Assembly: GCA_902555695.1 (NCBI GenBank)
Contig: CACDTV010000003.1
Span: 1-64,000, forward strand
Source: an uncultured Alphaproteobacteria bacterium
GTDB taxonomy: Bacteria > Pseudomonadota > Alphaproteobacteria > HIMB59
Direction of reading: 5' to 3'
DNA: 64,000 nt
Below, piece by piece: positions 34,468 to 44,781 of the stretch. The translations under genes were made by a program, and so were the position numbers. The notes beneath the pieces are model-generated. The model worked only from the letters and a program-made list of their open reading frames with translations, had not been told where the DNA came from and did no database searches. How positions within the stretch are numbered: the stretch's first letter is position 1; each line of letters opens with the position of its first letter.

Positions 34468-35472
34468 GTGTCTAATATTTTAGTATTTAATCCTTTTAGA
34501 AACTTAATCTTATTCATTGAAAATTTCAGTTACAAAAAAAGTGATTTTTATTTTCAAATATTCTCTTTTCTATTACACCTACTAATTTTGATACCAATGA
34601 TAAATTTTACTTTTGAAAAAAAAATCAGTGATATTCCAATGATTTTACCTGTTGAAATGTTCATTATTGAAGAAGAGACAGCTGCGCCTGAATTTGTTGA
34701 GGAGATAAATGAAATTGTTCCAACATTTCAAGAAGAGACTCCAAAACAAAATGAAACTGAGGCTATTGAACCAGATATAAAAGAAATAGCATCTCAAGAC
34801 TCAATTGATCCAATAATTCAGGATACTAATGAAGAAGTATTAGTTGATAACTCTGCAGACAAAACGAATGAATTTATCATTGATGAGAAAGTAAAACCTG
34901 AAATTAAAAAACCAGAAGAGGAGACACCGCCACCGATAGAAAATGATTTTGAGATTAAATTAAAACAAAAACCTGAACCTAAAGAAATACCTGAACCCAA
35001 AAAAGATATTGAGATTGTTGTTAAGAAAAAGCCTGTAAAGAAAACTTTCAATGTTAGTACTGTTCTAAAAGATTTAGAAAATCAAGATAAGGAATTTAAA
35101 AAAGAGCAGGAAGCATCCGAAGTCAAACAAGATGAAGTTTTCACAGAAAAAGTTGGACCAACAATGACTATTTCAGAAATTGATTTATTAAGACAACAAT
35201 TACATGGCTGTTTAAATCTTAATGTTGGTGTCGCAAATTTAAAAGAAATAAAACCTGTCATTTACATAGAAGTCAACCCTGATCGAACTGTAAAAAATTC
35301 TAAAGTAGTCAATAAAGAGAAGTTAAATGATCCATCATTTAGAACTGCTGCTGAAGCTGCAATGAGAGCAGTAAATAATCCAGATTGTAGCCCTCTTTTA
35401 TTACCTGCAGATAAATATGAACAGTGGAAAGAAATTAACTTTACTTTTGATTTCAGCTGGATGTTTGATTAA
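34468..35472 (+). CDS. tolA: Tol-Pal system protein TolA (C-terminal TonB/TolA-like domain)
   Basis: Inner-membrane-anchored protein that spans the periplasm to Pal/TolB. One membrane span (FQIFSFLLHLLILIPMINF) is followed by a long Glu/Pro/Lys-rich linker, repeats such as KPEPKEIPEPKK, and a C-terminal domain LNVGVANLKEIKPVIYIEVNPDRTVKNSKV ... AAEAAMRAVNNPDCSPLLLP. Starts with GTG immediately after tolR. The tolR-tolA-tolB order supports the call more than sequence, because the linker is low complexity. Confidence 0.88.
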   Translation: MSNILVFNPFRNLILFIENFSYKKSDFYFQIFSFLLHLLILIPMINFTFEKKISDIPMILPVEMFIIEEETAAPEFVEEINEIVPTFQEETPKQNETEAIEPDIKEIASQDSIDPIIQDTNEEVLVDNSADKTNEFIIDEKVKPEIKKPEEETPPPIENDFEIKLKQKPEPKEIPEPKKDIEIVVKKKPVKKTFNVSTVLKDLENQDKEFKKEQEASEVKQDEVFTEKVGPTMTISEIDLLRQQLHGCLNLNVGVANLKEIKPVIYIEVNPDRTVKNSKVVNKEKLNDPSFRTAAEAAMRAVNNPDCSPLLLPADKYEQWKEINFTFDFSWMFD

Positions 35473-35517
35473 TAAAAATTTAGAATAAGTATTGAGTGAT
35501 CAGTTAGAAATATTCTT

Positions 35518-36837
35518 ATGATTAAAAAAATCCTAATAATTTTATTTTTTTCACTTAATGCTAACGCTGCATTAGAGGTAACCATTGCACAAGGTAAAGT
35601 TGAGCCTACTCCCATAGCTATAACTCAAATTTTTGGGGCTGACTCAGACACAGCTAGATACGGAAACACACTTAGACAAATTATTTCAAATAATCTTACC
35701 AATTCTGGACTTTTTTATACTGTGAATGAGGACCTTTACATTCAATCAGACAATTTAGTTGAAAAAGTCCCACGTTTTGAAGACTGGAAATTAATTAAAG
35801 CACAGTTTTTATTAAGTGCAGATGTCAGTAAAACTGATAAAGGTATCAGACTACGAATGAGGCTATACGATGTCTTTAATGCAAAAGAAATAGAGAAATT
35901 ACAACTAACAATACCTGATGAAAATTTAATAAGAAGAGTAGGTCATACAGTAAGCGACATTGTTTACGAAAGGATCACTGGTGAAACAGGTTATTTTGAT
36001 ACAAGAATTGTTTATGTTTCTGAAATTGGCCCGCTAGACCAAAGAGTAAAAAGATTAGCAATCATGGATCAAGATGGACATATAGATAGTCATCAATTTT
36101 TAACAGATGGAAAAAATATGGTATTAACTCCTCGCTTTGCACCAAATAAACAACTAATAACATATATGGAATACAAAAATAATCTTCCAAGAGTTTATAT
36201 TTATAATCTTAAAACAGGTGAAAGAGAAATTGTTGGAGATTTTCCTGGAATGACTTTCGCACCTAGGTTTTCACCTGATAGTCAAAGTGTTGTAATGTCT
36301 TTTTCAGATCCTAGTAATGCAGCAAATTCTGAAATATATTTAATGGATTTAAATACCAGATCTCGTTCAAGACTAACAAACGACTCTGGAATTGATACAT
36401 CACCCTCATTTTCGCCTAATGGTGAAAAAATTGTATTCAACTCTGATCGTGGCGGAAGCCCCCAATTATTTATTATGGATAAGAATGGAGATAATATTAA
36501 AAGAATTTCAAAAGGCAGAGGTGTATATGGAAACCCAGTGTGGTCTCCAAGAGGCGACTTAATAGCTTTTACTAAGTTAACCCAGGGTAATTTTCATATA
36601 GGAGTTATGGATACAAATGGAAATAATGAAAGAGTAATTGTTAGGGATTTTGCATTAGAGTCACCGGCTTGGTCTCCAAATGGTAGATATTTGATATTTC
36701 ATAGACAAAAAAGATCCAATCTCGATGGTACTGGAGGTGAGGTAACAATACATTTTATCGATATTACTGGATATAATGAGAGGATTATTCCAACTCCAAG
36801 AGATGGAAGTGACCCAGCTTGGTCACCTTTGTTATAA
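35518..36837 (+). CDS. tolB: Tol-Pal system beta-propeller protein TolB
   Basis: Periplasmic protein of 439 aa. Signal peptide IKKILIILFFSLNANA with likely cleavage before ALEVTIAQG. The N-terminal domain is followed by WD-like propeller repeats: FAPRFSPDSQSVVMSF, DTSPSFSPNGEKIVFNSDRGGSPQLFIMD, GNPVWSPRGDLIAFT, ESPAWSPNGRYLIFH and DPAWSPLL. The length matches the family. Confidence 0.96.
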   Translation: MIKKILIILFFSLNANAALEVTIAQGKVEPTPIAITQIFGADSDTARYGNTLRQIISNNLTNSGLFYTVNEDLYIQSDNLVEKVPRFEDWKLIKAQFLLSADVSKTDKGIRLRMRLYDVFNAKEIEKLQLTIPDENLIRRVGHTVSDIVYERITGETGYFDTRIVYVSEIGPLDQRVKRLAIMDQDGHIDSHQFLTDGKNMVLTPRFAPNKQLITYMEYKNNLPRVYIYNLKTGEREIVGDFPGMTFAPRFSPDSQSVVMSFSDPSNAANSEIYLMDLNTRSRSRLTNDSGIDTSPSFSPNGEKIVFNSDRGGSPQLFIMDKNGDNIKRISKGRGVYGNPVWSPRGDLIAFTKLTQGNFHIGVMDTNGNNERVIVRDFALESPAWSPNGRYLIFHRQKRSNLDGTGGEVTIHFIDITGYNERIIPTPRDGSDPAWSPLL

Positions 36838-36959
36838 AAATTCATTAGAATTCAATAAAATCCCAAAAAATTTAATAAAAATTGTCTTGATTTCCAAAAA
36901 ATTCAGTGTTTATTTACCTAAACTATAGTAAGAATATATTTACGCGGAGATTTATAATA

Positions 36960-37454
36960 ATGTTAAAAAAATTGTTTATGCTTATTGTTGCGGGTTTCTT
37001 CCTTGCTTCATGTGCTGCTACTAAGACTGATCAAGGTGGAGACGTTGATGCAGCTTCAGCTAGTGCAAGTTCATCTTCAGGTGGTGAAATTACAGCTGGT
37101 ACTCAAGAAGATCTCATTGTTAATGTGGGTGACAGAGTGTTTTTTGAGTTTGATAGCTCAGAGCTCACCGTTGATGCTCAAGCAACACTTGATGCACAAG
37201 CAGCTTGGTTAATGCAATACCCTGACACTAACATAACTGTTGAGGGCCATGCAGATGAAAGAGGCACCAGAGAGTACAACTTGGCTTTGGGTGATAAAAG
37301 AGCATTTTCTGTTTACTCTTATCTAGCTCAAGCTGGAATTGACACCAATAGAATGGAATATGTAAGTTGGGGAAAAGAAAGACCAGAAGTTATTGGATCT
37401 GATGAAACTGCATACAGTCAAAACAGACGTGGCGTCACATTAGTAAGTAATTAA
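36960..37454 (+). CDS. pal: Peptidoglycan-associated lipoprotein Pal
   Basis: Outer-membrane lipoprotein that binds peptidoglycan. Lipoprotein signal LKKLFMLIVAGFFLASC with lipobox LASC, a Ser/Ala linker, then an OmpA-like domain: VFFEFDSSELTVDAQATLDAQAAWL, ITVEGHADERGTREYNLALGDKRA. I start at ATG 36960 (preceded by GCGGAGA) rather than the track's start, because the extra 18 residues precede the signal. 164 aa. Confidence 0.94.
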   Translation: MLKKLFMLIVAGFFLASCAATKTDQGGDVDAASASASSSSGGEITAGTQEDLIVNVGDRVFFEFDSSELTVDAQATLDAQAAWLMQYPDTNITVEGHADERGTREYNLALGDKRAFSVYSYLAQAGIDTNRMEYVSWGKERPEVIGSDETAYSQNRRGVTLVSN

Positions 37455-37470
37455 TCAAAATTTCATTTAG

Positions 37471-37494
37471 GTGCTCTTTTAAAAAAGAGCACCG
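37471..37494 (+). other. Strong 11-bp hairpin between pal and cpoB
   Basis: GGTGCTCTTTT-AA-AAAAGAGCACC is a perfect inverted repeat 16 bases after the pal stop. It is followed by GAAAACG rather than a T-run, so it is not a classic terminator. It may protect the abundant pal mRNA from 3' decay or lower readthrough to cpoB, whose ATG is 9 bases downstream. Confidence 0.6.
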
Positions 37495-37503
37495 AAAACG
37501 TTC

Positions 37504-38532
37504 ATGAAAAAAATAAACTTAATATTTGTTATTTTTTTCCTAGTTCTTTTTAGTAACCAATCTTATTCAGAAAAACATAATCAAGTATCTGTAGAGTTAG
37601 ACAGAATTAAAAATGATATAATTGATCTTCAAAAATTTGTTTATAATAATGAGTCTTCATTAGGAAATAATTCCGATGCAAGTAAAAAAAATCAAATTGA
37701 GGAGTTAAAAATATTAATAAATGATATTTCAAATAATATTATTTCATTAGAAAAACAAATTTTAGATATTAAAGATGATGTAAGCAATTTATACTCACTA
37801 TACACATCATCTGAGTCTGACAAAAAAAAAATTATCAGCACATCTGATCAATTAAACATAGAGGAAAGCTCCTCAAATATTGTAGATAATTCAGAGAATG
37901 AACAGGTATTAGGACAAATTAGTCTATCTGATCTTGAAGGAGAAGAAGTAAAAAAAATAGAAATTTCCAATGAGGGGTCTGATGAAATAAATTCTTTAAA
38001 AGATCTTGAAAAAGAGGAATTAGATGAAATAGAGATAAAATATATATCTGAAGTAAATATTTCGTTGCTTGATGATTTAGATAAGTTGATGGATGAAAGA
38101 GAATTAGAGCTAAGTAAACCAATTATTAACGTTGAGGAAGAGTTAAAAAATGCAAAAGTAAGTTTTTCAAGTTTTGATAATAAGTCCGCTATTGAAAGTT
38201 TACTTTTAATAGTTAATTCAGATACTGATCAAAAAGAATATTTAGCAGAAACTTACTATCTTCTTGGGAGATCCTATTTTTTAGAAAATGAGATAATCGA
38301 AGCAGTTAAATATTTTGGAATGAGACACAGAGATTTCCCATCATTTACTAAATTTAAGTCAGAAAACTATTTTTGGCTTGGAAAATCTCTCTTTGGTATT
38401 GGAGATCAAGAAAATGGATGTTTAATTATGGAAGATCTTATTTTTTCAAATATTTATATAGATAGCAAAGAGGTTATCGAGTCTGCAAAATTACTTCAAT
38501 CAGAAAAAGATTGTGGTTTGATTATTGACTAA
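37504..38532 (+). CDS. cpoB: CpoB/YbgF-like tol-pal cell-division coordinator
   Basis: Periplasmic protein with signal peptide KKINLIFVIFFLVLFSNQSYS, an N-terminal coiled coil (VELDRIKNDIIDLQKFVYNN), a long acidic low-complexity middle and a C-terminal TPR-like part (YLAETYYLLGRSYFLENEIIEAVKYFGMRHRDFP ... SENYFWLGKSLFGIGDQENGC). The identity relies on the fold order and position after pal. The acidic middle of over 100 residues is longer than in enteric CpoB. Confidence 0.82.
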   Translation: MKKINLIFVIFFLVLFSNQSYSEKHNQVSVELDRIKNDIIDLQKFVYNNESSLGNNSDASKKNQIEELKILINDISNNIISLEKQILDIKDDVSNLYSLYTSSESDKKKIISTSDQLNIEESSSNIVDNSENEQVLGQISLSDLEGEEVKKIEISNEGSDEINSLKDLEKEELDEIEIKYISEVNISLLDDLDKLMDERELELSKPIINVEEELKNAKVSFSSFDNKSAIESLLLIVNSDTDQKEYLAETYYLLGRSYFLENEIIEAVKYFGMRHRDFPSFTKFKSENYFWLGKSLFGIGDQENGCLIMEDLIFSNIYIDSKEVIESAKLLQSEKDCGLIID

Positions 38533-39478
38533 AGAAGTATTGTCTTCACTTAGTTTAAAGAATTATCTCCAAAATAATATAAGTGCTAATAAAAAAATAT
38601 TAATCTCTATTTCATGCGGTCTAGACAGTACAGTTCTATTTGATTTAATAATAAAATCAAAATATTTTCATAATAAAAAAATATATTATTTAATATTTGA
38701 TCACCAAATAAGATCCGAGGGAAAATATGAAATTAAACAATTCATTAAATTTTATAAACTTGAAAATAAAAATCTTTTTATAAAGAAATTATATTTGAAA
38801 AATAAATTTAAAGGTTTTCAAGAAAAATCTAGGTCTAGTAGATACGATTTTTTATATAAACTTTCAAAAAAAAATAATATCGAAGATATTTTTTTAGGTC
38901 ACCATCTAAATGACATAAATGAAACTTTTTTTTTGAGAAAAATTCAGCAATCTAATACACTCGGTTTATCAAATATTTTTTTGCGAAAACATAAGGACCT
39001 CAAATTACATCGTCCATTAATGAAATATTCAAAAAAGCAAATTCAAAGCTATGCTAAAAAAAATAAACTGATTTGGTTTGAGGATAGAAGTAATTTAGAG
39101 CTAGATTATACAAGAAATAAAATAAGATATTTTTTATATTCAAAAAAACTTTTTAAAACAGTTAACCGTGAAAGAATAAATTTTTCTGAGATATTTTACC
39201 TTGATAGTTTACACAAAAATTTTTTTAAAAGAGAGAGAAAAAAAATTTTTGTAATTGAAATAAATAAATTTAACTGTTTAACCGAAAATCTTAAGTTTTT
39301 TGTAGTACAGTCATTTTATTACGAATATCGTAATTTATTAAAAAAACAAATTCGTGATGAAAATATAAGGAATTTTATTAAAATTCTAAAAACCCATATT
39401 CTAAATAGTAAAGAAATGCCAGTATTTTCAGGAAAAATAGGTGTCTTTAATAAAAAAACATGTATAAATCTTACTTAG
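38525..39478 (+). CDS. tilS: tRNA(Ile)-lysidine synthase
   Basis: Modifies C34 of tRNA(Ile) CAU to lysidine. The N-type ATP-pyrophosphatase loop is [14 protein letters not shown]: the usual SGGxDS is SCGLDS here. Further support comes from [63 protein letters not shown] and YTRNKIRY. At 317 aa it is a short form with a reduced C-terminal domain. Starts at TTG, overlapping cpoB by 8 bases. Confidence 0.88.
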   Translation: MTKEVLSSLSLKNYLQNNISANKKILISISCGLDSTVLFDLIIKSKYFHNKKIYYLIFDHQIRSEGKYEIKQFIKFYKLENKNLFIKKLYLKNKFKGFQEKSRSSRYDFLYKLSKKNNIEDIFLGHHLNDINETFFLRKIQQSNTLGLSNIFLRKHKDLKLHRPLMKYSKKQIQSYAKKNKLIWFEDRSNLELDYTRNKIRYFLYSKKLFKTVNRERINFSEIFYLDSLHKNFFKRERKKIFVIEINKFNCLTENLKFFVVQSFYYEYRNLLKKQIRDENIRNFIKILKTHILNSKEMPVFSGKIGVFNKKTCINLT

Positions 39479-39515
39479 TACTTTAAACGTAAGTATCACT
39501 AACTATATTAAACAT

Positions 39516-41450
39516 ATGAAAAATTTTTCTAAAAATATATTTGTTTGGATTATTATTAGCCTAATATTACTTGGCTTATTTAATGTATTCAAGAACTCTC
39601 AACGAGATTACTCTTCTGTTACTTACACGTATTCAACATTATTAGATAAGGCACAGAATGGTGAAATCAAATCTGTCGAGATACAAGGAAACAATATTTT
39701 TGGTCAAACTATGGACGGTGTTGACTTTTCTACTTACGCACCAAGGGATCCTAATTTAATTGAAACTCTTAATGATAACCAAGTTGCTATCAACGCAAAA
39801 CCCGAACAATCCGGTATGCACCCTTTATTAAGTATATTTGTGTCTTGGTTTCCAATGCTTCTTCTTATAGGTGTTTGGATATTTTTTATGCGTCAAATGC
39901 AATCAGGTAAAGGTGGAGGCGCTCTAGGCTTTGGAAGATCAAAAGCAAAATTACTAAATGAAAATAAACAAAGAGTTACTTTTAACGATGTTGCAGGCAT
40001 TGATGAGGCTAAACAAGAATTAGAAGAGGTAGTATCTTTTTTAAAAGACCCTCAAAAGTTTCAAAGATTGGGTGCAAAAATTCCTAAAGGTGCTCTGTTG
40101 GTTGGACCACCTGGAACTGGTAAAACTCTTCTTGCTCGAGCAATAGCAGGTGAAGCTGGAGTGCCATTTTTTTCAATTTCTGGATCAGATTTTGTAGAGA
40201 TGTTTGTGGGTGTTGGAGCTAGTAGAGTTAGAGATATGTTTGAACAAGGTAAGAAAAATGCTCCATGCATTATATTCATTGATGAAATAGATGCTGTTGG
40301 AAGACATAGAGGAGCTGGATTGGGTGGCGGTAATGATGAAAGAGAACAAACACTCAATCAACTACTTGTTGAAATGGATGGATTTGAAGCTAATGAGGGT
40401 GTGATTATCGTTGCAGCAACTAACAGGCCAGATGTTCTTGATCCTGCCTTATTAAGACCAGGCAGATTTGATAGACAAGTTGTTGTCCCTGCTCCCGATA
40501 TTATTGGCAGAGATAAAATTTTAAAAGTACATACAAGAAAAATTAAAATGGATAAATCTGTTAAAACAATTGCTATAGCTAGATCTACACCTGGGTTTTC
40601 TGGAGCAGATTTAGCCAATATCGTAAATGAAGCTGCACTTATTGCAGCAAGAAAGAATAAAAAAATTGTTACAATGGACGATTTTGAAGATGCAAAAGAT
40701 AAAGTAATGCTTGGAACACAAAACAAATCAAAAATAATATCTGATAGTGAGAAGGAAGTAATAGCTTACCATGAAGCTGGTCATGCTTTAGCAAATTTAC
40801 ATTGTAAGCATGCTGATCCAATATATAAATCTTCAATTATTCCTACAGGAAGAGCTTTAGGCTTTGTGATGAGTGTACCAGAGCAAGATAAAGTAATTCA
40901 TCGTAAAGATGAATATCTAGACAAATTAGTGGTTACAGTAGCAGCGCGAATAGCCGAAGAGTTAATTTTTGGTCCTGAAAAAATAGGTTCTGGAGCTGCT
41001 GGCGATATTCAACAAGTTACCAATTTGGCAAGAGCAATGGTAACACAGATGGGCTATAGTGATAAACTTGGTAGAGTAAGATATACCGGTAATCAGGAAG
41101 AGGTATTTTTGGGTCATTCTGTAACACAATCAAAAAATATTTCTGAGGAAACTGCGAGAGTCATTGATCAAGAGGTCATACGCCTCGTAGAAGATGCTGA
41201 GTCAAAAGCTAGAAAAATACTTACTGATAACATTAAGGATCTTCATACCATAGCGAAGGGTCTTTTAGAATATGAAACTCTTACAGGTGAGGAAATTATT
41301 AATTTAATAAAGGGCATTAAACCAAAAAGGGACGATGATTTATCCTCTGACAGCAGTTCTGATGATAGTCAAAATAATCAAAAAGAAAGATTAAATAAAG
41401 GTCCTTTACCATCTTTTACAAAAGATCAAGATTTTCCTCTTCCAAATTAA
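39516..41450 (+). CDS. ftsH: ATP-dependent zinc metalloprotease FtsH
   Basis: Membrane-bound AAA+ protease for quality control and regulated turnover (RpoH and LpxC are classic substrates in E. coli, and both genes are in this window). Two N-terminal membrane spans flank a periplasmic domain. Walker A GPPGTGKT, Walker [12 protein letters not shown], the SRH region [19 protein letters not shown] and zinc motif HEAGH are all visible. Length 644 aa is normal. Confidence 0.97.
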   Translation: MKNFSKNIFVWIIISLILLGLFNVFKNSQRDYSSVTYTYSTLLDKAQNGEIKSVEIQGNNIFGQTMDGVDFSTYAPRDPNLIETLNDNQVAINAKPEQSGMHPLLSIFVSWFPMLLLIGVWIFFMRQMQSGKGGGALGFGRSKAKLLNENKQRVTFNDVAGIDEAKQELEEVVSFLKDPQKFQRLGAKIPKGALLVGPPGTGKTLLARAIAGEAGVPFFSISGSDFVEMFVGVGASRVRDMFEQGKKNAPCIIFIDEIDAVGRHRGAGLGGGNDEREQTLNQLLVEMDGFEANEGVIIVAATNRPDVLDPALLRPGRFDRQVVVPAPDIIGRDKILKVHTRKIKMDKSVKTIAIARSTPGFSGADLANIVNEAALIAARKNKKIVTMDDFEDAKDKVMLGTQNKSKIISDSEKEVIAYHEAGHALANLHCKHADPIYKSSIIPTGRALGFVMSVPEQDKVIHRKDEYLDKLVVTVAARIAEELIFGPEKIGSGAAGDIQQVTNLARAMVTQMGYSDKLGRVRYTGNQEEVFLGHSVTQSKNISEETARVIDQEVIRLVEDAESKARKILTDNIKDLHTIAKGLLEYETLTGEEIINLIKGIKPKRDDDLSSDSSSDDSQNNQKERLNKGPLPSFTKDQDFPLPN

Positions 41451-41477
41451 CTCTAAGTCCAATATTAGATAATCCTT

Positions 41478-42830
41478 ATGAGGTTATTCGGTACGGATGG
41501 AATCAGAGGAGAAGTAGGTAAGTATCCACTAACACCTGAAAATGTACTTAAATTAGCTAAAGCCTCCTCACTTGTTTTAAGAAAAAAAAATTCAATCTCA
41601 AGAGTCGTTATCAATAAAGACACTCGATTATCGGGATATATATTCGAACCAGCGCTAACATCGGGTTTTTTATCTATGGGAATAGAAGTAATATTAGTTG
41701 GTCCATTACCTACACCTGCTTTGACGGTTTTAGGCAAGTCATTAAGGGCAGATTTTTCTGTGATGATAACCGCATCTCATAATCCTTATAAAGATAATGG
41801 TCTAAAGTTCTTTTCTGGGCAAGGTCTTAAAATTTCTCCAGATGAGGAAAATAAAATAGAAGATTTATTTTTTAACTATGATTTTGATAAATTTAAAATT
41901 AAACAGTCAAATTATGGTAAAGCTATAAGACTCAAAAATGCAATAGGAAGGTATTCTGAGGCGCTTAAGCTAAGTGCTGATAGAAATCTGAATTATAGTA
42001 AATTAAAAGTGGTGTTAGATTGTGCAAATGGTGCCTCTTATAAAGTAGCACCAGAGGTTTTGTTTGAATTAGGTTTAGATTTAGTCACTATTGGAAACAA
42101 TCCATCTGGCGTCAATATTAATCAAAACTGTGGTTCTTTATTTCCCAATAAAGCATCAAAGTTAGTTAAGAAAAAAAAATGTGACATTGGAATTTGCTTA
42201 GATGGTGATGGAGATAGAGTTATTATCATTGATGAAAATGGTAATCCATTAAGTGGAGAAGAAATAATATTTATTTTTGCTAAATACTATCTATCAAAAA
42301 AAAAAATTAAAAAAGGCTCTATAATTGTAACAAATGAAATAGCAAATTTTGGTCTTGATATTGCTTTAAAAAACTTAGGTTTGAAATTAAAACGAGTAAA
42401 AGTTGGTGATAAAAATATCCTAAAGGAAATATTAAATAATAAATACTTTTTTGGTGGCGAACCGTCCGGTCACTTTATATTTAAAGATGACATTTTAATA
42501 GGTGACGGTATGACGACAGCTTTGAGATTATTAACCTTAATTCTAAAAGAAAATAAAAAGTTATCAGTTTTAAAAAATGGCATTAAATTACTAGAAGTAA
42601 TTAATATAAATCAAAGAATAGATCGAGAACAATTCTATTTGAATCAAGAAAGTATTTATAAAAAACTAAATAAATTACTTATAAATTTAGATATTTATTA
42701 TAATATTCGTCCTTCCGGCACAGAACCACTTTTAAGAGTGAACTTGCAATATCACAAAAGAAATATAAAAGTAAATACTCTAAACAAATTAAAAAAACAA
42801 ATAATAAAAGTAATTTCGGATGCTTGTTAA
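41478..42830 (+). CDS. glmM: Phosphoglucosamine mutase
   Basis: Converts glucosamine-6-phosphate to glucosamine-1-phosphate for peptidoglycan and LPS. N-terminal RLFGTDGIRGEVGKYPLTPE, phosphoserine loop MITASHNPYKDNGLKFF, metal loop LDGDGDRVIIID, sugar loop GGEPSGHFIF and phosphate loop RPSGTEPLLRVNL are complete. 450 aa. Overlaps the hisZ start by 11 bases. Confidence 0.96.
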   Translation: MRLFGTDGIRGEVGKYPLTPENVLKLAKASSLVLRKKNSISRVVINKDTRLSGYIFEPALTSGFLSMGIEVILVGPLPTPALTVLGKSLRADFSVMITASHNPYKDNGLKFFSGQGLKISPDEENKIEDLFFNYDFDKFKIKQSNYGKAIRLKNAIGRYSEALKLSADRNLNYSKLKVVLDCANGASYKVAPEVLFELGLDLVTIGNNPSGVNINQNCGSLFPNKASKLVKKKKCDIGICLDGDGDRVIIIDENGNPLSGEEIIFIFAKYYLSKKKIKKGSIIVTNEIANFGLDIALKNLGLKLKRVKVGDKNILKEILNNKYFFGGEPSGHFIFKDDILIGDGMTTALRLLTLILKENKKLSVLKNGIKLLEVININQRIDREQFYLNQESIYKKLNKLLINLDIYYNIRPSGTEPLLRVNLQYHKRNIKVNTLNKLKKQIIKVISDAC

Positions 42831-43527
42831 TTCTTTTGATACAAAATACTCAAAAACAGCAAAAAAATATGAGAGTCTAGATAACTCATTTACTAAAATC
42901 GTAAGTGCGAACAAAAAATTTTCAAGAATATTTACATCCGTAATCGAAGATAAATCTTTAAATTCGACATCAGATGCTACTCTTCGTTCAGATATTACCG
43001 GCCAGGTTTTAAATACAATTCTAACACATGACCCAAACTCTAAACACTTTCTTTATTACATGGGAGATGTTTTTAAAAAAGACAAAATGAATAGAAATAA
43101 TATTAAACAATTTAGACAACATGGTATTGAAATAATCAATTTATCAAAAAAAGAGTCCTTTAAAGAAGTTTTAAATATTTTAGATAAGCTACTAAAAAGA
43201 ATTTTAAAAAAAAATTATACATATGTCTTCACAGATCCAAAAATATCAAAAGATACAAAATATCTTTTAGATAGTAATAGTTATAAAAACAATATTTCGA
43301 AATTTATTGATATTTTTCAAAAAGGAATTAACGCACCTTTTGAATTAAATTTAGAGAAAGATTTCTTTTCTCAAGACTATCATCAGGATATTTTTTTTTA
43401 TGTTTATTCAAATTCTTCAAAAAAAATATTAGCCCAAGGTGGTGGCTATAAATATTTAAAAAATTCAAAAAAAATCGAGGGTTTTGGTTTCTCATGTAAT
43501 GTTGATTACATTGCTGAATTGATTTAA
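42820..43527 (+). CDS. hisZ: Short HisZ-like ATP phosphoribosyltransferase regulatory subunit
   Basis: A histidyl-tRNA-synthetase-like protein without tRNA-binding parts. Matching stretches: LRSDITGQVLNTILTHD, FLYYMGDVFKKDKM, RQHGIEIINL, and C-terminal LAQGGGYKYL...IEGFGFSCNVD, resembling the AGGRYDxL ... GFS motifs of HisZ. HisZ activates short-form HisG in histidine synthesis. At 235 aa it is much shorter than the usual 320-390. Overlaps purA by one base, a common hisZ-purA pairing. Confidence 0.8.
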   Translation: MLVNSFDTKYSKTAKKYESLDNSFTKIVSANKKFSRIFTSVIEDKSLNSTSDATLRSDITGQVLNTILTHDPNSKHFLYYMGDVFKKDKMNRNNIKQFRQHGIEIINLSKKESFKEVLNILDKLLKRILKKNYTYVFTDPKISKDTKYLLDSNSYKNNISKFIDIFQKGINAPFELNLEKDFFSQDYHQDIFFYVYSNSSKKILAQGGGYKYLKNSKKIEGFGFSCNVDYIAELI

Positions 43528-44780
43528 TGAACAAAGCAGTTATAGGACTTCAGTGGGGGGATGAAGGTAAGGGTAAAATTGTTGACTATCTATCAGAAGA
43601 ATTTGATTTAGTTGTAAGGTATCAGGGTGGTAATAACGCTGGTCACACCGTAATTGTTGATGATATCACTTATAAATTAAACCTAATTCCATCTGGTGTA
43701 ATTCGTGGAAAAGTTTGTTATTTAGGTCAAGGTGTCGTTCTTGATCCAATTCATTTTTATAATGAGTATGATCAAATTTCAAAAAAGATTGATAAACCTA
43801 ATATATATCTGTCATCAAATATATCTCTAATATTAGAATATCATAAGCAGCTAGATAAAATTAATGAGTTAATTTTAAAAAATGAAAAAAAAATTGGCAC
43901 TACATCTAAAGGCATTGGGCCCGCATATCAAGATAAAGTTGGTAGAAAGAGTATCAAACTTTATGATTTAAAATCAAAATACATAATTCAAGAAAAATTA
44001 CAAACAATAAAGATGTTTTATGATCCTATTCTTGAAAAGTATAACGAAAATAAAATTAATATCGAAAAGATAGTCAAAGATTTATTAAGTTTTTATGATT
44101 TGGTTAAAGAGTTAATTGTTGATAATTCATTTATAAAAAGAAAATTTAAAAATAAGAAAATTTTATTCGAAGGTGCCCAAGGTGCACTCCTTGATTTAGA
44201 TCATGGTTCATATCCTTTTGTAACCTCTTCAAATACTGTCTCATCAAATATTGTTATTGGTTCAGCATTGCAAGTTGATTATAAAACTGTTGGTATATTT
44301 AAAGCTTATGCTACTAGAGTTGGAAATGGACCATTCCCATCTGAATTATTTGATAACATTGGGGACTATATCGCTGAAAAAGGATTGGAAATTGGCACAG
44401 TTACAAAAAGAAAAAGAAGGTGTGGTTGGCTTGACTTAGTCTCTTTAAAGTATAGCTGTGAAATAAATCGTGTTGATGAACTCTGCATGACCAAAGCCGA
44501 TGTATTAAATAATCTCTTAGAAATAAAAGTATGTAAAAGTTATAATTCAAAAAAATACGAAGACATTAATTTTAGTGAAAGTGATACTCTAGAGTCATTA
44601 TCCTTAGATGATAGTGATTTTGAGCTTTTTCTGAGTTGGGGAGAAATTAAGGACATTAGTAATTTTGAAAGCCTACCTGATAATCTAAAAAAATATATAT
44701 CTTATATTGAAGAGTACTTAAGTATTCCAATTAGAATTATTTCATTAGGACCTGAAAGAAATCAAACAATTATAAGATAA
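43527..44780 (+). CDS. purA: Adenylosuccinate synthetase
   Basis: GTP-dependent step from IMP to adenylosuccinate. N-terminal LQWGDEGKGKIVDYLSEEFDLVVRYQGGNNAGHTV contains the GTP loop and catalytic residues. Also visible: IGTTSKGIGPAYQDKVGR, EGAQGALLDLDHGSYPFVTSSNT, AYATRVGNGPFPSEL and KRKRRCGWLDLV. 417 aa, normal. Ends one base before the rpoH stop; the genes converge. Confidence 0.96.
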   Translation: MNKAVIGLQWGDEGKGKIVDYLSEEFDLVVRYQGGNNAGHTVIVDDITYKLNLIPSGVIRGKVCYLGQGVVLDPIHFYNEYDQISKKIDKPNIYLSSNISLILEYHKQLDKINELILKNEKKIGTTSKGIGPAYQDKVGRKSIKLYDLKSKYIIQEKLQTIKMFYDPILEKYNENKINIEKIVKDLLSFYDLVKELIVDNSFIKRKFKNKKILFEGAQGALLDLDHGSYPFVTSSNTVSSNIVIGSALQVDYKTVGIFKAYATRVGNGPFPSELFDNIGDYIAEKGLEIGTVTKRKRRCGWLDLVSLKYSCEINRVDELCMTKADVLNNLLEIKVCKSYNSKKYEDINFSESDTLESLSLDDSDFELFLSWGEIKDISNFESLPDNLKKYISYIEEYLSIPIRIISLGPERNQTIIR

Positions 44781-44781
44781 A

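Noticed and set aside
36882-36929. TTGTCT ... TATAGT as a pal promoter
   Set aside because: The spacing is about 36 bases, far from the 16-18 needed. Alternative -35 boxes are too weak to support a call.
40061-40726. Antisense ORFs inside ftsH (98 and 122 aa)
   Set aside because: Shadow frames of the strongly conserved AAA+ region. Composition follows the sense codons and no ribosome-binding site is seen.
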